From Absidia repens (taxonomy: Eukaryota > Mucoromycota > Mucoromycetes > Mucorales > Cunninghamellaceae), in contig MCGE01000007.1 in NCBI GenBank assembly GCA_002105175.1, positions 930,001-994,000 of the forward strand: a stretch of DNA of 64,000 nt. Reading direction: 5' to 3'. Shown here in pieces: positions 1 to 10,902 of this stretch (position 1 is its first letter; each line of letters starts with the position of its first letter). The translations under genes were made by a program, and so were the position numbers. The notes under the pieces were generated by a model. The model worked only from the letters and a program-made list of their open reading frames with translations, did no database searches and was not told the origin of the DNA.

Positions 1-295
1 ATTTACTATATAAAAACTCCGGTGCGGCTCAGATTTCTATTTGGACAAGCATGATAAAAGTGGGCCAAAATCAAGCCGATCACAAATAGTCTTCCTAGCT
101 TATGGCATATCAACCCCTTTCCCAAATAAAATAACTGATTGCGCAGTCATCATTTGCAAAATATTCATCAAAGTAAAAGATTCTTTATTGAATGCATAAA
201 GTGAAAAGAAGAGACTAATGAGCTAACATAATATATATGTATATATAAAAAGGGGGCTATAAACTGAAAGAACTATATAAAAAGATGACTATAAA
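1..295. other. intergenic, 3' side of the Ecm33-like gene
   Basis: AT-rich sequence with no convincing ORF. A tttatt motif near 182-188 reads as a poly(A) signal on the minus strand and probably ends the Ecm33-like transcript. Nothing else is recognised. Confidence 0.4.
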
Positions 296-585
296 CTAGC
301 ATAGTATATAAAAAATTGTAAAGCATAAGCCAAAGAATAGCCCACCTTGAGAAGAATAGGACAAAGCAGAGACAGCAGAGGACTCGTCATCAAAGCCTTT
401 TCCAGTTCGAAGTCCAGATTTCGGCTTGGCCACCGATGCTTTACAGGCAAACAAGTTTCCTTTGATGACACCTTTTTTCAATTGATTGATAGCTTCGCAA
501 GAAAAGTGGCTGCTTGATGTTTGTACATTCAATCCGCCTCGCACCTACAAAATAAATAAGAAGGGTGAGATATACAATATACATT

Positions 586-616
<31 letters not shown>

Positions 617-1657
617 GGATAATATTCCTCATGCTTACATCAGCCAGATAAGGTAAATCCACTTGATCAAAATTTCCAACGATATCCAAAGTACCGTCTA
701 CTTCTTCTAGCCGCGGGAAAGCATCCACTACTGTCAATTCATTGTTGCCAGATACTGATAGAGCACCTCCAAGATGAGACAATGAAGGAAGTGATAAATT
801 GTTCAAGCGAATATTGTCGGCAATAGTCAAAGTACCCGCTACTCCAGTGATAGCAGGTAGCTCCAAGGTTGTAAACGTATTTGTAATGAAAGAAATATCA
901 CCTGACACTTGTCGTAATTCTTTCAACGAGATACCAGCGAGATTTCGGAAGGTACCTACGCTCATGGCTTGGATGGAATTAAACTATATTAAATAAATAA
1001 ATAAAAATAAAAAGGTAAGTTGATAATAATACAATTGCTTATATTAATATTTTTTTTTTTTTAACTTGCATCGACATTCAAATTGGGGGAGTTGGCGGAT
1101 ACAGTCAAGGAGCCGGAGATTTTGGTAAGATTTCCAATTGCCAGTTGTTTCAAATAAATGTTGTTGGTGATAGACAAATCCTTGATACCAGACATCTTCA
1201 AGCCTTCCAGGCGTGCAACAGTAGTATCAGCCATTGAGAATTGTTCGACTTGATTCAACCCAGCTGGGAATTTAACTTCATTCAAAGCAGGAAGGACTGA
1301 TAATTCAAAGTTTCGTAGCGCTGTCAATTGCGGCATCTCCAATGTATTCAGAGCCTTGTTGTTAAGTAGTCGAAGTTGGCCATTGATGCCTTGTAAGCTT
1401 GGAAATGATATTCGTTGAAGTCCATCATTGCTTGAGATAGTCAGATCGCCTTGTAAGACTTCCACGCCTTGGAGTTTCAGCTCCGCCATGGCGGTTTGTT
1501 CCACAGCAATGTTGCCCCCATACGTTTTGCATAACTTGAGTTGATCCAAATCACCTTGAGAATTGATCTTGATGTCACCATTGCATGCACCATACACCCC
1601 TGTTTGAAGAATGCACAGAGTAATACCAACGGATAACACAGCTTGCTTGAATAGCAT
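296..1657 (-). CDS. Ecm33/Sps2-like GPI-anchored cell-wall protein
   Basis: Three exons (1070..1657, 639..983, 296..544) give a 393-residue protein; every exon is a multiple of three. The N-terminus MLFKQAVLSVGITLCILQ is a signal peptide. The body is made of receptor-L-type repeats such as GDLTISSNDGLQRISFPSLQ and GTLTIADNIRLNNLSLPSL, as in the Ecm33/Sps2 family of fungal wall proteins. The end is Ser/Gly-rich followed by a hydrophobic tail (GLFFGLCFTIFYILC), consistent with GPI attachment. The family supports cell-wall integrity at the plasma membrane and wall. Intron 1 (984..1069) is read as GC-AG: the donor GCAAGT is the only choice found that keeps frame without a stop. Intron 2 holds a long AT microsatellite. 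Family assignment is firm; the exact orthologue is inference. Confidence 0.8.
586..616. repeat. AT dinucleotide microsatellite in an intron
   Basis: A near-perfect (AT)n run of roughly 28 bases lies inside intron 2 of the Ecm33-like gene. Confidence 0.9.
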
Positions 1658-2017
1658 GATGGCACTCTAAATATATAAATATGTGTATAGAAAAAGAAGA
1701 AATAAAAATAAAAAATATAAAATGGTGAATAAAAAAAACTTTAAAAAAAGATATATATTCTTTATTTGGAAGACAAATTTACCTAGGTGTAAGAGTGAAG
1801 TATACAAATAATATAAGAGGGATAAGGGCACACCGTAAAAAGAGATATTCTAATATAAACTAACACTAGCATCCGTCCGGTCCAAGTGGTTGGTACACTT
1901 CTAATCACCGTAAACACACAAAAAGAAAGAAAAAAAAATAGCCCGACGAGCGAGGGTGAAGAAAGTCGATGTTTTGGTGCAGTAGTCATATGATTTTATG
2001 TGTTGTTGCGCAGCTAA
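1658..2017. other. promoter region of the Ecm33-like gene
   Basis: A 360-base gap between two minus-strand genes. It is A/T-rich, with poly-pyrimidine on the minus strand just upstream of the Ecm33-like ATG, a pattern also seen before other starts in this window. No ORF is believable here. Confidence 0.4.
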
Positions 2018-2917
2018 CTAAAACTGAAGTGTTGTTTGTGTTGTGCTAGTCTGTCGATCGAATTGTTGTAAAGCGGATTGGAATTGATGCATCGTCACGC
2101 CTTTGGCTGGATTCACCAAAACAAAATGGACACCTAGTTTTTTGACCTCGGCATTACGTTGTTCGTCGTCAAAAAAGAGCATATCTTGACACGCAATCCC
2201 CGATGATTGTTCCAGTTCCGTCAAATGCTGAGTTTTGCGCCCAGGGTAGATTTCCATGTAGTGAATTGAGTCGTGGAGATTGCAGCCAAGTTCTGGAATT
2301 TGGAAGTACTTTAATGCCATACGTGCCCTAATAAATTGAAGTAGTCAACGAATGGTTTAGTTTCATTCTCTGTGTCCTGAGCTTTTTCGTACCCATTAAG
2401 TAACGCAGTATTAAAAAGCAAAAAGAGAAAAAGGCCACTTACCAGTCAGGTGTGCCGGTCCTAGAAGCAATGCCAATCTTTGTATCAGGGAAACTTTGAA
2501 TCATTGTAAATACCGCAGTAATATTTTTGAATAGTACCAATTTTTCGCCCATCCTACAGTGGTAAAAAAGGGGGATATTAGCTCGTCAGCACTTTTGTTG
2601 GTATCGCGAGTTGATAACTTACTTGTCAGTTAAAGAGTTGTCGTCTTCATGATATATAAAAGGTGGTCCTATAAATATAAAAGGTAAAGTCATTTAATGT
2701 GGGCAACATAAAAAAAACAAAATGATATTGATTGAAAGTTACCATATGTGTAGTCAATCTATCAAAAGAAGTAGCAATCAAGTCAGTGTTTCATGGTTTT
2801 ATAGACATTTGATGTTTTTTCTTTTACCCAAGGCGTCCATAAAGTACAATCAAGATCAAATACTATTAGTTTCGGTAATCGTTTAGGTACCTCGAACTTG
2901 TCAGTTTTAGGTATCAT
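2018..2917 (-). CDS. MDP1: magnesium-dependent phosphatase-1 (HAD superfamily)
   Basis: Five exons (2828..2917, 2743..2758, 2623..2668, 2443..2553, 2018..2327) give 190 residues. HAD motif I is FDLDCTLW near residues 19-26, with the two catalytic aspartates (nucleophile and acid/base). Motif II falls in GIASRTGTPDW, and motif III in MLFFDDEQRN, whose acidic pair binds magnesium. This order and size match the eukaryotic MDP-1 family, cytosolic phosphatases acting on protein phosphotyrosine or glycated substrates. Exon 2 is a 16-nt microexon encoding IDYTYG together with the bases that complete its last codon. The start is the only ATG ahead of motif I. The substrate here is unknown. Confidence 0.85.
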
Positions 2918-4359
2918 TGAGAAGAGAGATAAAAAATGGTGAAGTCTTTTCCTATGAAAACACCCAGTGTTATATACTTTTCAAATACCGATAACATCTA
3001 TTGTACAAAAAAACGGCCAGTCATTGAATACCAGATTCCCAGAAAAAAATCGCCCTCTATTAAATAAAAAAATAGTCCAATCATTGGTACCACAGAATAC
3101 AGCCCATTTCAACAACACAAATCAAAGATGAGACGATAATAATAGCAATTTTTTTTCTGTTCGTCTGTCAATTTGTTACGTGGCAGTTTATCCCTCTATT
3201 AACAGAGAAGGGGTAAAAGCTTATCTAAAATCTTGATCTAAGATAAAAAAAGATCTATAGCTTTGAAATATCCTTCTATTCCTCCACTCACATCACCGTA
3301 TCAATGCCGCCACTTCTTTTCTCTCCCTCGTCTGTCACCACGGCCAACACTTTTTCAGGTAACTGTTAATAAACATATACTATACACACCATTGTTACTC
3401 TATAGAGTGTGAAATGTAGAGCTAAAATACGCTGTAGTCCTTTTTTTGGTACAGACAAAAAGCATTCTTATCGAAATTGACGTCTATAACTTCGCAATAG
3501 CGGTCCACTGACAATTCTAGATCAATATCACCGGAGCTTTCTTTTTCCTATCGAGTCACCAGTATTTAACCCCGCCTCAGAATAATTTTTGCATTATTAC
3601 TAGCCCTACCATTGCTACCATATATAATCCACTCGAGTGCGAAATACAGAGGAGACAGACAACGAAATATTCTGTAATTGACTTTTTTTTTTTTACACAA
3701 GAACATGTCCTTCTTCATACACATAAATAAACACACACACACATAGACACCGGATTTTACCGCCCATTCAACGAGAAAAATAAAGGCGAAAAGATATTAA
3801 TGGTAAAAAGACAAGGCATATTTAATTCAGATATGCATAAAGTATAAACTATGACAACTAACACTAAGCTAAGCTAATAGCACTATTCTACAATGAAAGC
3901 TAACATAGTGGAAGTTTGAAATCACGAATCCTAAATGAAAGGATTTCCCTATGATGTTTGTTTTGCATTTTTGAAAATGCCTCTAATTCAAATTTTAACA
4001 CTAATCCTAGATCACCAGCATCCGAATGAGTCTTGCCATCATAACGTTCAGACTTCCATCAAGGGAAAAAGACAAAAGAATGGAGAAGAGAGGAGATAAA
4101 AAAACCGTGGACAGCATAGAAAGGCATTCTTTTCAAACTCCGTGTAGAAAGCTAAAATTGAAAACAGGGGCGAAGTAAGAAAAATGATTTCCCACTTTAT
4201 TTCATATTCAATTCCCGCTTTCGCACGTCGTTATGCCGAAAATCATCAATTCAGTAAAATGTTCTTTATTTGTTTTGTTTTTTTTTTGGATACATATATT
4301 TATATCTTATATATAGAAAGGGGAAGGTGGAGGGGACTAAACAACAAGGAATATCTAAA
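2918..4359. other. intergenic region with one dispersed-repeat copy
   Basis: No coding sequence is recognised. 3340-3700 holds two diverged related blocks: each carries 'accattg' followed by a TATA-like stretch, 'gtgcgaaat/gtgaaatgtag' and a poly-T run. 3810-4080 is copy C of the dispersed repeat, listed separately. Confidence 0.4.
3810..4080 (-). mobile_element. dispersed repeat family, copy C
   Basis: Read on the minus strand this carries the family core (ATTAGTGTTAAAATTTGAAT, GGCATTTT, AAACATCATAGGGAAATCC), then a TTAGCTTAGCTTAGTG block and a degenerate poly(A)-signal end (ATTAAATATGCC). A pyrimidine tract precedes it. No ORF survives. It belongs to subfamily I with the copies at 14.4, 52.4 and 53.5 kb. 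Whether it is a MITE, a solo LTR or a small retroposon is undecided. Confidence 0.6.
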
Positions 4360-4566
4360 CTAACTATTTCTACTAGTTTCTTGGCTTGGCTGGGTTTCAT
4401 TGGCTTGAAGTTGATGTTCGTAATGTTGTTGGGTATTGCGTTTTTGAGAGAATTCAAATACTTCGGACACAGCCTCCTTGAAGCATTGGAAATTGTAATC
4501 GATCAAGCCATGTTTTTCAAAGTTATCCTGTCGTAAGAGACAAATCAGCACCAAAAGCCTGCGTTG

Positions 4567-4610
<44 letters not shown>

Positions 4611-6260
4611 CACTTTAATAAAATGATTTTCTTCCTGCTATATACATTTGCTTCTCTGATCTTACCTATTCACTTCACGCATATACAAAACATCCCCATT
4701 ATCCAATTTGATCAAACTGGATGCTTCGTTTTCAGTAACAGGTTCCTGTTGTTGGTCCGGATCACCGGAATTATTGACTAGCTCCTCGTTTTCAGATAAA
4801 TCAGACGTAGGAGTATCGACCGCCGTCCCAGACACTGGCCTTGAATCATCCAAAACTTCCGACAGAGGCGATTGTACCAAAGCACCTTTTTCCTTTCCAT
4901 CCCCACCATCTGTCAAGGAATACTGTCCATTTGGTGTAGAGTTTTGTGTTCGATCCGCAATACTATATTACATGAGCATTAAAAATTGGGTGAGTTGTAT
5001 AGTGTCTATCTTTGCATTTTTGGGGAGGGTATTAATTGCTTACCCATAAATACATTCAATATCGATCACCACATCAATCATATCACTGCATAATTCATAG
5101 GATTGCATGTCCACTGGAGAACTATCGGTAGCAATATATATCTTGGTCAAAGTATCAAACAGATAGGCCTTGTCAATTCCAGAGTTCTAAAAAAAAACAT
5201 TATTAGTTTATCAAAGTCACCTAATTGTCAAATCACTTTTACTTACAGAACAAAGTACATTGAGCAAATTTTCTAGTGTTGGTAATTCCCGGATAAGTTT
5301 TTGGATGATTTTGCTGAATGCTTCGTAAATAGAATGGTCATAGATGCTGGTGAGGTAGTAAGTCAGATGGATATGATCACATTCAGCGTCTTGCAATGCA
5401 TCACTCATTCGTTGTTGTACATCGCGTTGAGTGTCTGTCAAATATTATAAATATATAAGAAATCAATGATAAAAAGAAAAAGGAAAAAAAAAAGATTACC
5501 GATTTTGTAGTCATCAGAGAGTCCGTCTACCTTGTGTAGTAATACTTCGAATGTGATGTTTGGGTTCACCTTGTATGCACTTGTCACGGTGTAAAAGAGC
5601 CTACTTAATGCTTCACTGTAGTCGTCTTGAGCATCAATCACAAAAATCAAAGCACCAACAGATTCAAAAATATCGAGAGAATCGTAAGCAGGATCAAAAA
5701 AGTTGATTTGACCAGGAAAGTCCCATATTTGAAAGTCGATGAATGAGCGTCTACATTTATATGGAGAGAAGCAAGTCAAGTTCAGTTTGTCAGTACTGTA
5801 ATATATACACAAAACATATTCTCATATCCTAACTGACTTACGTAATGTCTTCCTTTTGAATCTTGGTGGTACTCTCAAGGTATAGGGTATCGTTTGGCGG
5901 CATCTTCCCGAAAACCACACGTTGAATACTAGACTTGCCACTCCTAAAGTAAAATAAAAGTTCAGTCAGTATTCAGTATTTCTAGAAAAGTACACAATGT
6001 ACCTTTGCAGACCCATTAAAAGTATACGTGGTTTGTCATTGCCAATGGAATCGTCGATAGGTTCACTATTGATATAAAATAAAAGATTAGCAAAAGTTTG
6101 CATATGTTGGGAGACCATACCAAGTTTCAATTCTTATGTTGTTTTTCTTCAAAAAACTTACCAGTTATCATATTCAGATTGAAGAGAGTAATCAAACTAA
6201 AATAGTAAATACTTTGTTAGAATTGGTTTACATGAAAGAGTAAAATATACTTACATCCAT
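4360..6260 (-). CDS. GTR2: Rag-family GTPase Gtr2 (RagC/D orthologue)
   Basis: Nine exons give about 426 residues. The P-loop is GLQRSGKSS near residues 33-41, followed by the switch region [15 protein letters not shown] and the G4 motif HKVDGLSDD. The roadblock half contains [17 protein letters not shown], and the C-terminus [20 protein letters not shown] is characteristic of RagC/D rather than RagA/B. Gtr2 pairs with Gtr1 on the vacuole or lysosome to report amino-acid status to TORC1. The first coding exon is only 6 nt (ATGGAT, 6255..6260). An acidic Ser/Gln-rich insert of about 80 residues interrupts the roadblock domain, and the last intron contains a long poly(A) run near 4567-4607. Confidence 0.92.
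4567..4607. repeat. long poly(A) run inside a GTR2 intron
   Basis: A homopolymer of about 40 A lies inside the last intron of the Gtr2 gene. On the transcribed strand it is poly(U), upstream of an ordinary CAG acceptor. Confidence 0.85.
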
Positions 6261-7114
6261 CAAAATATTTTTACAGAAGTGATAGGGAAGAAAGACGAAA
6301 AAAAAAAAAAAAAAAAAAATGTAGAGCCATAAAAAAAAAGTCTAAATGATTTTTATAACCCCGCACGATAGCATGTTTAAAACTGCCATTGATATAATCG
6401 TATCAATGATAAATACTGTACTGTATCGTACATTACTTGACAGTATTACATAATTGGATGTCTCTTTTTTTATTGGCTGAGCTTTTCAATTGTTAAACTG
6501 TAGCATGCTTTACATAGCGAAAAATGTCAAGGCGAATCACGTAAGATCAACCGATCGTACTGCTACAGTACCCCTAACCCCCTCTGCAACCGGAAATTTT
6601 ATTTCGATGCATTGACGGCTTTCTGAAAACCTGTCATGGGTTGGTGGTCATTGATCTTCTTGTATTAAATAAAAAACGATATGCAGTCGAAGAAAAATAG
6701 ATCCACTCCTAAATCAGGTACCTCGATGCCATCACCATTGAGAAATGGCGGTCACATTATAAACAATTAATGAAAGTATCACGTAAAAATGGATCACCAT
6801 TGATTTATTCATCCGGATATTAATACTTTGCGCAGAACTTACACGAAAAACCCTACAGGCTTTTTTCTGGAATTGAAACTAACAAAAAGATGAAAGATAG
6901 TGAAAAGGAGTAACAAGGGCATCACAATACACGTGATTATAGCAGATAGCTCAGTCTCAGTCACTGAGAAATATCGATGGAAGTTCTACACTCGCTTTAA
7001 ACCAGTGGCATATGCTAATGTTGATTTTCTTGGAAGACATTCTATAAAATAACGCTAGTGTTTTCACTTTTTTTCTGTTTTTTTTTTCTCTAAAGAAAAT
7101 CGATAACAATAAAA
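6261..7114. promoter_or_regulatory. shared upstream region of GTR2 and the AT-hook gene
   Basis: Divergent genes flank this 854-base gap, so it must hold both promoters. A run of T directly precedes the ATG of the AT-hook gene, as for other genes here. No ORF or structured element is recognised. The assignment rests on position only. Confidence 0.45.
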
Positions 7115-8047
7115 ATGAACCCACCTATTGACGATATTCTCGATTTATTTCCACCGTGGTTGTCTTTGACCCCCTCTCCAGTTGAATATTGTAGCACAGC
7201 CGAAAATAATTTCCTTTCTCAACCCATATTCCAAAGAACTGATCAATATTATAATGGTAACAATGTACAATTGCAGGAATCTGAAGGTCGATGTTTAAAT
7301 CCCGACTTCCCTGTACTTGCCCCTCCACCATTCACACCATCCACCCCAACGCCGTCATTGAATGATATAATGAATTATAAACAAGGACAGGATAATTCAA
7401 TATCACCTACTTTATCTTCCCCCTCTTCGTTTTACTCATTTTTTGCCAATCCTTATTTGGAAGTACCGTCCGCAGCTAAGCGAAATTCTCGCGTTGGTTT
7501 TTGTGAACATCCCAAGCACGGACTTTATCGACAGTCCCATCCAAATAATAAAACCGTGCATAATCAACTCCCTCCCCAGTACGCTTCCCAACATCATCAT
7601 CATCATTATCATCATCAAAATACTTGCCAGAAACACATTTGCAAAAAACTTTGTCACCATCACCACTTTCTACATCATCATAATCAGCAAGAGGAAGCGT
7701 CATCCAGCGCGAATGCATCGATTGCGGCCACCCCTCGTCGTGGAAGACCCCCCAAAGGAACAAAACCATCTGAAAGACTTTCCTATTGTTCCCCTATTGA
7801 TTTGTCATTAGCTATTGACCACCACTTCAACAACGAGGACAACAACAGTAGCAGTATATACAACCATATCGCCATGACCATCCGACCATTACCAAAACGA
7901 CTGGAGTCAGTGGTTGGAAAAGCAAATATACATGTGTGCCTGACTTGTTTAAAGCGCTCTGATATGGATTTTGATTATTTGATGAATCCTGCTTACATTG
8001 GTCCCCAATCAACAAAAAAAAGAAAAAGAGAGACGCCCCTCCTCTAA
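7115..8047 (+). CDS. AT-hook protein with His-rich region and C-terminal CxxC motif
   Basis: A single-exon ORF of 310 residues. An AT-hook core (RRGRPPKGTK) lies near residues 208-217, so minor-groove binding to AT-rich DNA is likely. A His/Cys-rich stretch occupies about residues 153-195 and may bind metal. The C-terminal block has ANIHVCLTCLKRSDMDFDYL followed by a basic tail KKRKRE that could be a nuclear localisation signal. The single CxxC pair looks like half a zinc site. The first half is Pro/Ser-rich. No named family was recognised beyond the AT-hook. A nuclear DNA-binding or chromatin role is inference. Confidence 0.7.
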   Translation: MNPPIDDILDLFPPWLSLTPSPVEYCSTAENNFLSQPIFQRTDQYYNGNNVQLQESEGRCLNPDFPVLAPPPFTPSTPTPSLNDIMNYKQGQDNSISPTLSSPSSFYSFFANPYLEVPSAAKRNSRVGFCEHPKHGLYRQSHPNNKTVHNQLPPQYASQHHHHHYHHQNTCQKHICKKLCHHHHFLHHHNQQEEASSSANASIAATPRRGRPPKGTKPSERLSYCSPIDLSLAIDHHFNNEDNNSSSIYNHIAMTIRPLPKRLESVVGKANIHVCLTCLKRSDMDFDYLMNPAYIGPQSTKKRKRETPLL

Positions 8048-8632
8048 GCTTGCTGTAAATATTCATGCAGCCTGCAACTTGCCCACTATTCTTTCCCGAT
8101 AAAGTAATATAAAAAAATATATAAAAAAAAAAAGATTCCAATAAACTAAAGAACCAATCACAAAATATTACTTCTTTTTTCCCTCCCTACATACATACTT
8201 ATCTTTTCCCACCCTCACAATAGTTCCCGGTGTTTCAAAGAATAAAGAACGAAAAAAAAAAAAGAACATCACACAAATCACAAAATCAAAAATATCATAA
8301 GAACAAAATAATAAACATCATCTTTATTAAAAAAAAGAAAAAAAGAAAAAAAAAAAGCTATACTAGATAAATATCAATAAAAAATAAAAATAAAAGAGTA
8401 AATATCCATTTAGTCCTGCTACATCACCCTCACCTCCTTTGACTTTTTTTTTTTTTTTTGGAGTACTATCGCTATGATTGAATAAACTAAAACTAATAAA
8501 ATTGTAAGTCAAAAGATGGTGAAGGTGCCCTTGATTCATATTGTCGAGTATATATTATTGTTGTTGTTGTTGTTGTTATTGTTGTTTGCGGTATCAATGC
8601 CATCAAACGTCTGTCTTCCCTCCCCCTCTCCT

Positions 8633-8677
<45 letters not shown>

Positions 8678-8773
8678 GCTTCCCAGCAGTATCTCCAAGG
8701 AGGAGGGGGAGAGAGAGGGGGGGAGGAGGGGAAGGCCAGGCGGTCGAAGTCTTGTGATTTGTTGTTGTTGTTG
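8048..8773. other. convergent 3' region with homopolymer runs
   Basis: This separates the convergent 3' ends of the AT-hook and HSF-type genes. It contains several AATAAA motifs (for example near 8243 and 8309), a run of about 40 T at 8637-8676, purine-rich GAGA/GGGA sequence and TTG triplet repeats. ORFs rich in Phe or Cys here are homopolymer artefacts. Confidence 0.6.
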
Positions 8774-10902
8774 TTATTGTTGTTTGTTGTTGATATCCAA
8801 AGGAGGATGAGAAGCAGATGCTGTGTTCCCGTCGTTATTGTCTCCTTGTGGTGGTGGATGTAATTGCATATGATGATTCTTTTTAGCCACTTCTGAGTCT
8901 TGCTTTGACCTTCGTAGTATATCCCGTATTCCTTGCTTGATTGAATTTATATCGTTGTTGCAGATAATGTCGGCAAGCTCTGATGGTTCATGATGGACTG
9001 TGGTACTTTTGATGTTGCCCAGCTGATCGCGGTGGTGATGATGGTGATGGTGATGATGGTGATGACTTTGTGAGATATGAAGCATTTCCTTGATCTTGCT
9101 TTTGTCGCTTGGTGAAGCTTGGGTCAGTTCTATGAAATTAAAAAGGTTATTCAGATCATCCATATTTGTCATAGACGCGCATATATACATATATATATTT
9201 GATATTTACCTACTCGAACCTTGTTCAGTAATTGCTGGCCTTGCAAATCTATATATGTATTAGAAAAAAAGGAGTAAATTGAAAACGGTATGTTTTTTGT
9301 TTTATGAATGTTTACCTGAGCAGCTGATCATGTCTGACAAGCAATTTAGAAGGACCATAACTGACTAGTTTTTATTTAAAAAAAGTAATCGGAATGTAAG
9401 TGACATAGCCTTTTTTATTCGTTTCTTCTTTTCTTGATGTTAGTTTACCTGCTGTAATTGGCCTACATATCGCTTGAGTAGAAACATTTCACTGTTCATA
9501 TCAGTTGTCTTTGTTTGTAGCTGATCAAGTTGACCTCTAAGTATCATGACCGTTTCTGTTGAAAATAGACTACTGCCACCTTCTGCTTCATCTTCTATGC
9601 TGCTGCTGTTGGTGCTGATGCTGGAGCTGGAACTGGTGCTGTTGCTGTTGCTGTTGCTTTCAATATCGTCGCCTTGAGATGCAGAGTCATGTCTTCGGTT
9701 GCTACTGTTGCTGTTGTTGTTGTTACTACTGCTATCGTCCACGTCCATATTAATAGAGCTGTTGATATGACGATCACGGGTTTGATTGATGGGAATGGTG
9801 GCCACAGTATTGTTTCTGTCATTTCTGCTGAGATTGCTGGTCGCGTCGCGGTTTTTGGTGGTAATATGGTTGATGCTCATACTGTCGTTGTTTGACTCTA
9901 TGACATATCCCACGTGCTTGTTTGCATTATTGTCAAGGAGGTTGCTTATAGCTTTTCGGCGGTTGCCATTCGTATTGTCTTCATCTTCATCATCATCAAC
10001 CATCATGCGAGCGACTTGATATTCCATTTCATTGTTACTGCTTTCCGATAAATTGGCATTGTCGTTTATTGATTGATTTTCAAAGTCCAAGGTTGTGTCA
10101 CCATCGTAAACTTGATCGCTTGAGGATAATAGTGATGAAATAGGTATATACGACGACGATGTTGTGCATCGGACATTGTATTGAGGTGATGGCTCGTGTG
10201 GAAGATGTGCCTGATTTTGGCCCTGACTGCTGTTATGATTTTGGTGTTCTTGCTGCTGGGATTGGTGTTGATAGGTGTCTTGGTGTGGATGCTGGTGCTG
10301 ACGATGCTGGTGTTGATGAGCCGTAGAGTCGATAGAGGTTGAAGTAGATCTTCTAGAGTTTCGCCGAATCTTCCGTAATGACTGCCACCCATTCTGATAA
10401 AATAACGGGTGATGGAATTCACATATTAATCGGCCGTGCCTTGCACTGAAGTTATCATTCATCTTGTGGAATCCATACACTACATGTATAAATATATAGT
10501 AACGGTTACCCCAGGTGTATTGTCACGTTTTAATATAGAGGACGACTTACTATTCAACTGGCGCACAAAACTTGGCCAGTTACTATGTTTGAAGTGTTGA
10601 GGCAGAACCATTTTGGAGAAGCTAGGAATATCATAAATACAGAATCGTTGACCATCATTAGACCAGGACACCATTTCTTGTATTGCATTGTCGTTTAATA
10701 TCCTAAAAAAAATAATTATGAAGAAACAGTGTGAGTATCATGAAAAAGAGGAAGAAGAAAAAAACAGTAAAACTTGCGTGTATAGTTTTGTGATGAAGAC
10801 TGGGATAGATGTAGGTTGTACGCGAAAAGACAACTTTTCAACCGTTGATGATGACTGGCCTTGATCATTGTTTTCGCGAGAGGGCACGTAACAATTTGAC
10901 AT
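8774..10902 (-). CDS. heat-shock-factor-type transcription factor
   Basis: Six exons (10778..10902, 10551..10702, 9449..10479, 9316..9364, 9210..9248, 8774..9129) give 583 residues and all phases agree. The HSF DNA-binding domain covers about residues 34-130: IPVFITKLYTILND, WSNDGQRFCIYDIPSFSK and the recognition helix FKHSNWPSFVRQLNMYGFHK. It is followed by RLICEFHHPLFYQNG. Beyond it come His/Gln-, Asn- and Ser-rich tracts, a short heptad-like helix (LDQLQTKTTDMNSEMFLLKR) and an 11-residue His run. It could be an Hsf1, Hsf2 or Sfl1 type; the FKHSNW form leans towards Hsf/Sfl1 rather than Skn7. Intron 1 is GC-AG (donor GCAAGT at 10777). The upstream frame stays open for a short distance, so the start is not certain. 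Confidence 0.85.

Noticed and set aside
8516..8863. Cys/Leu/Phe-rich plus-strand ORFs
   Set aside because: They arise from TTG repeats and a 40-base T run in the convergent 3' region.
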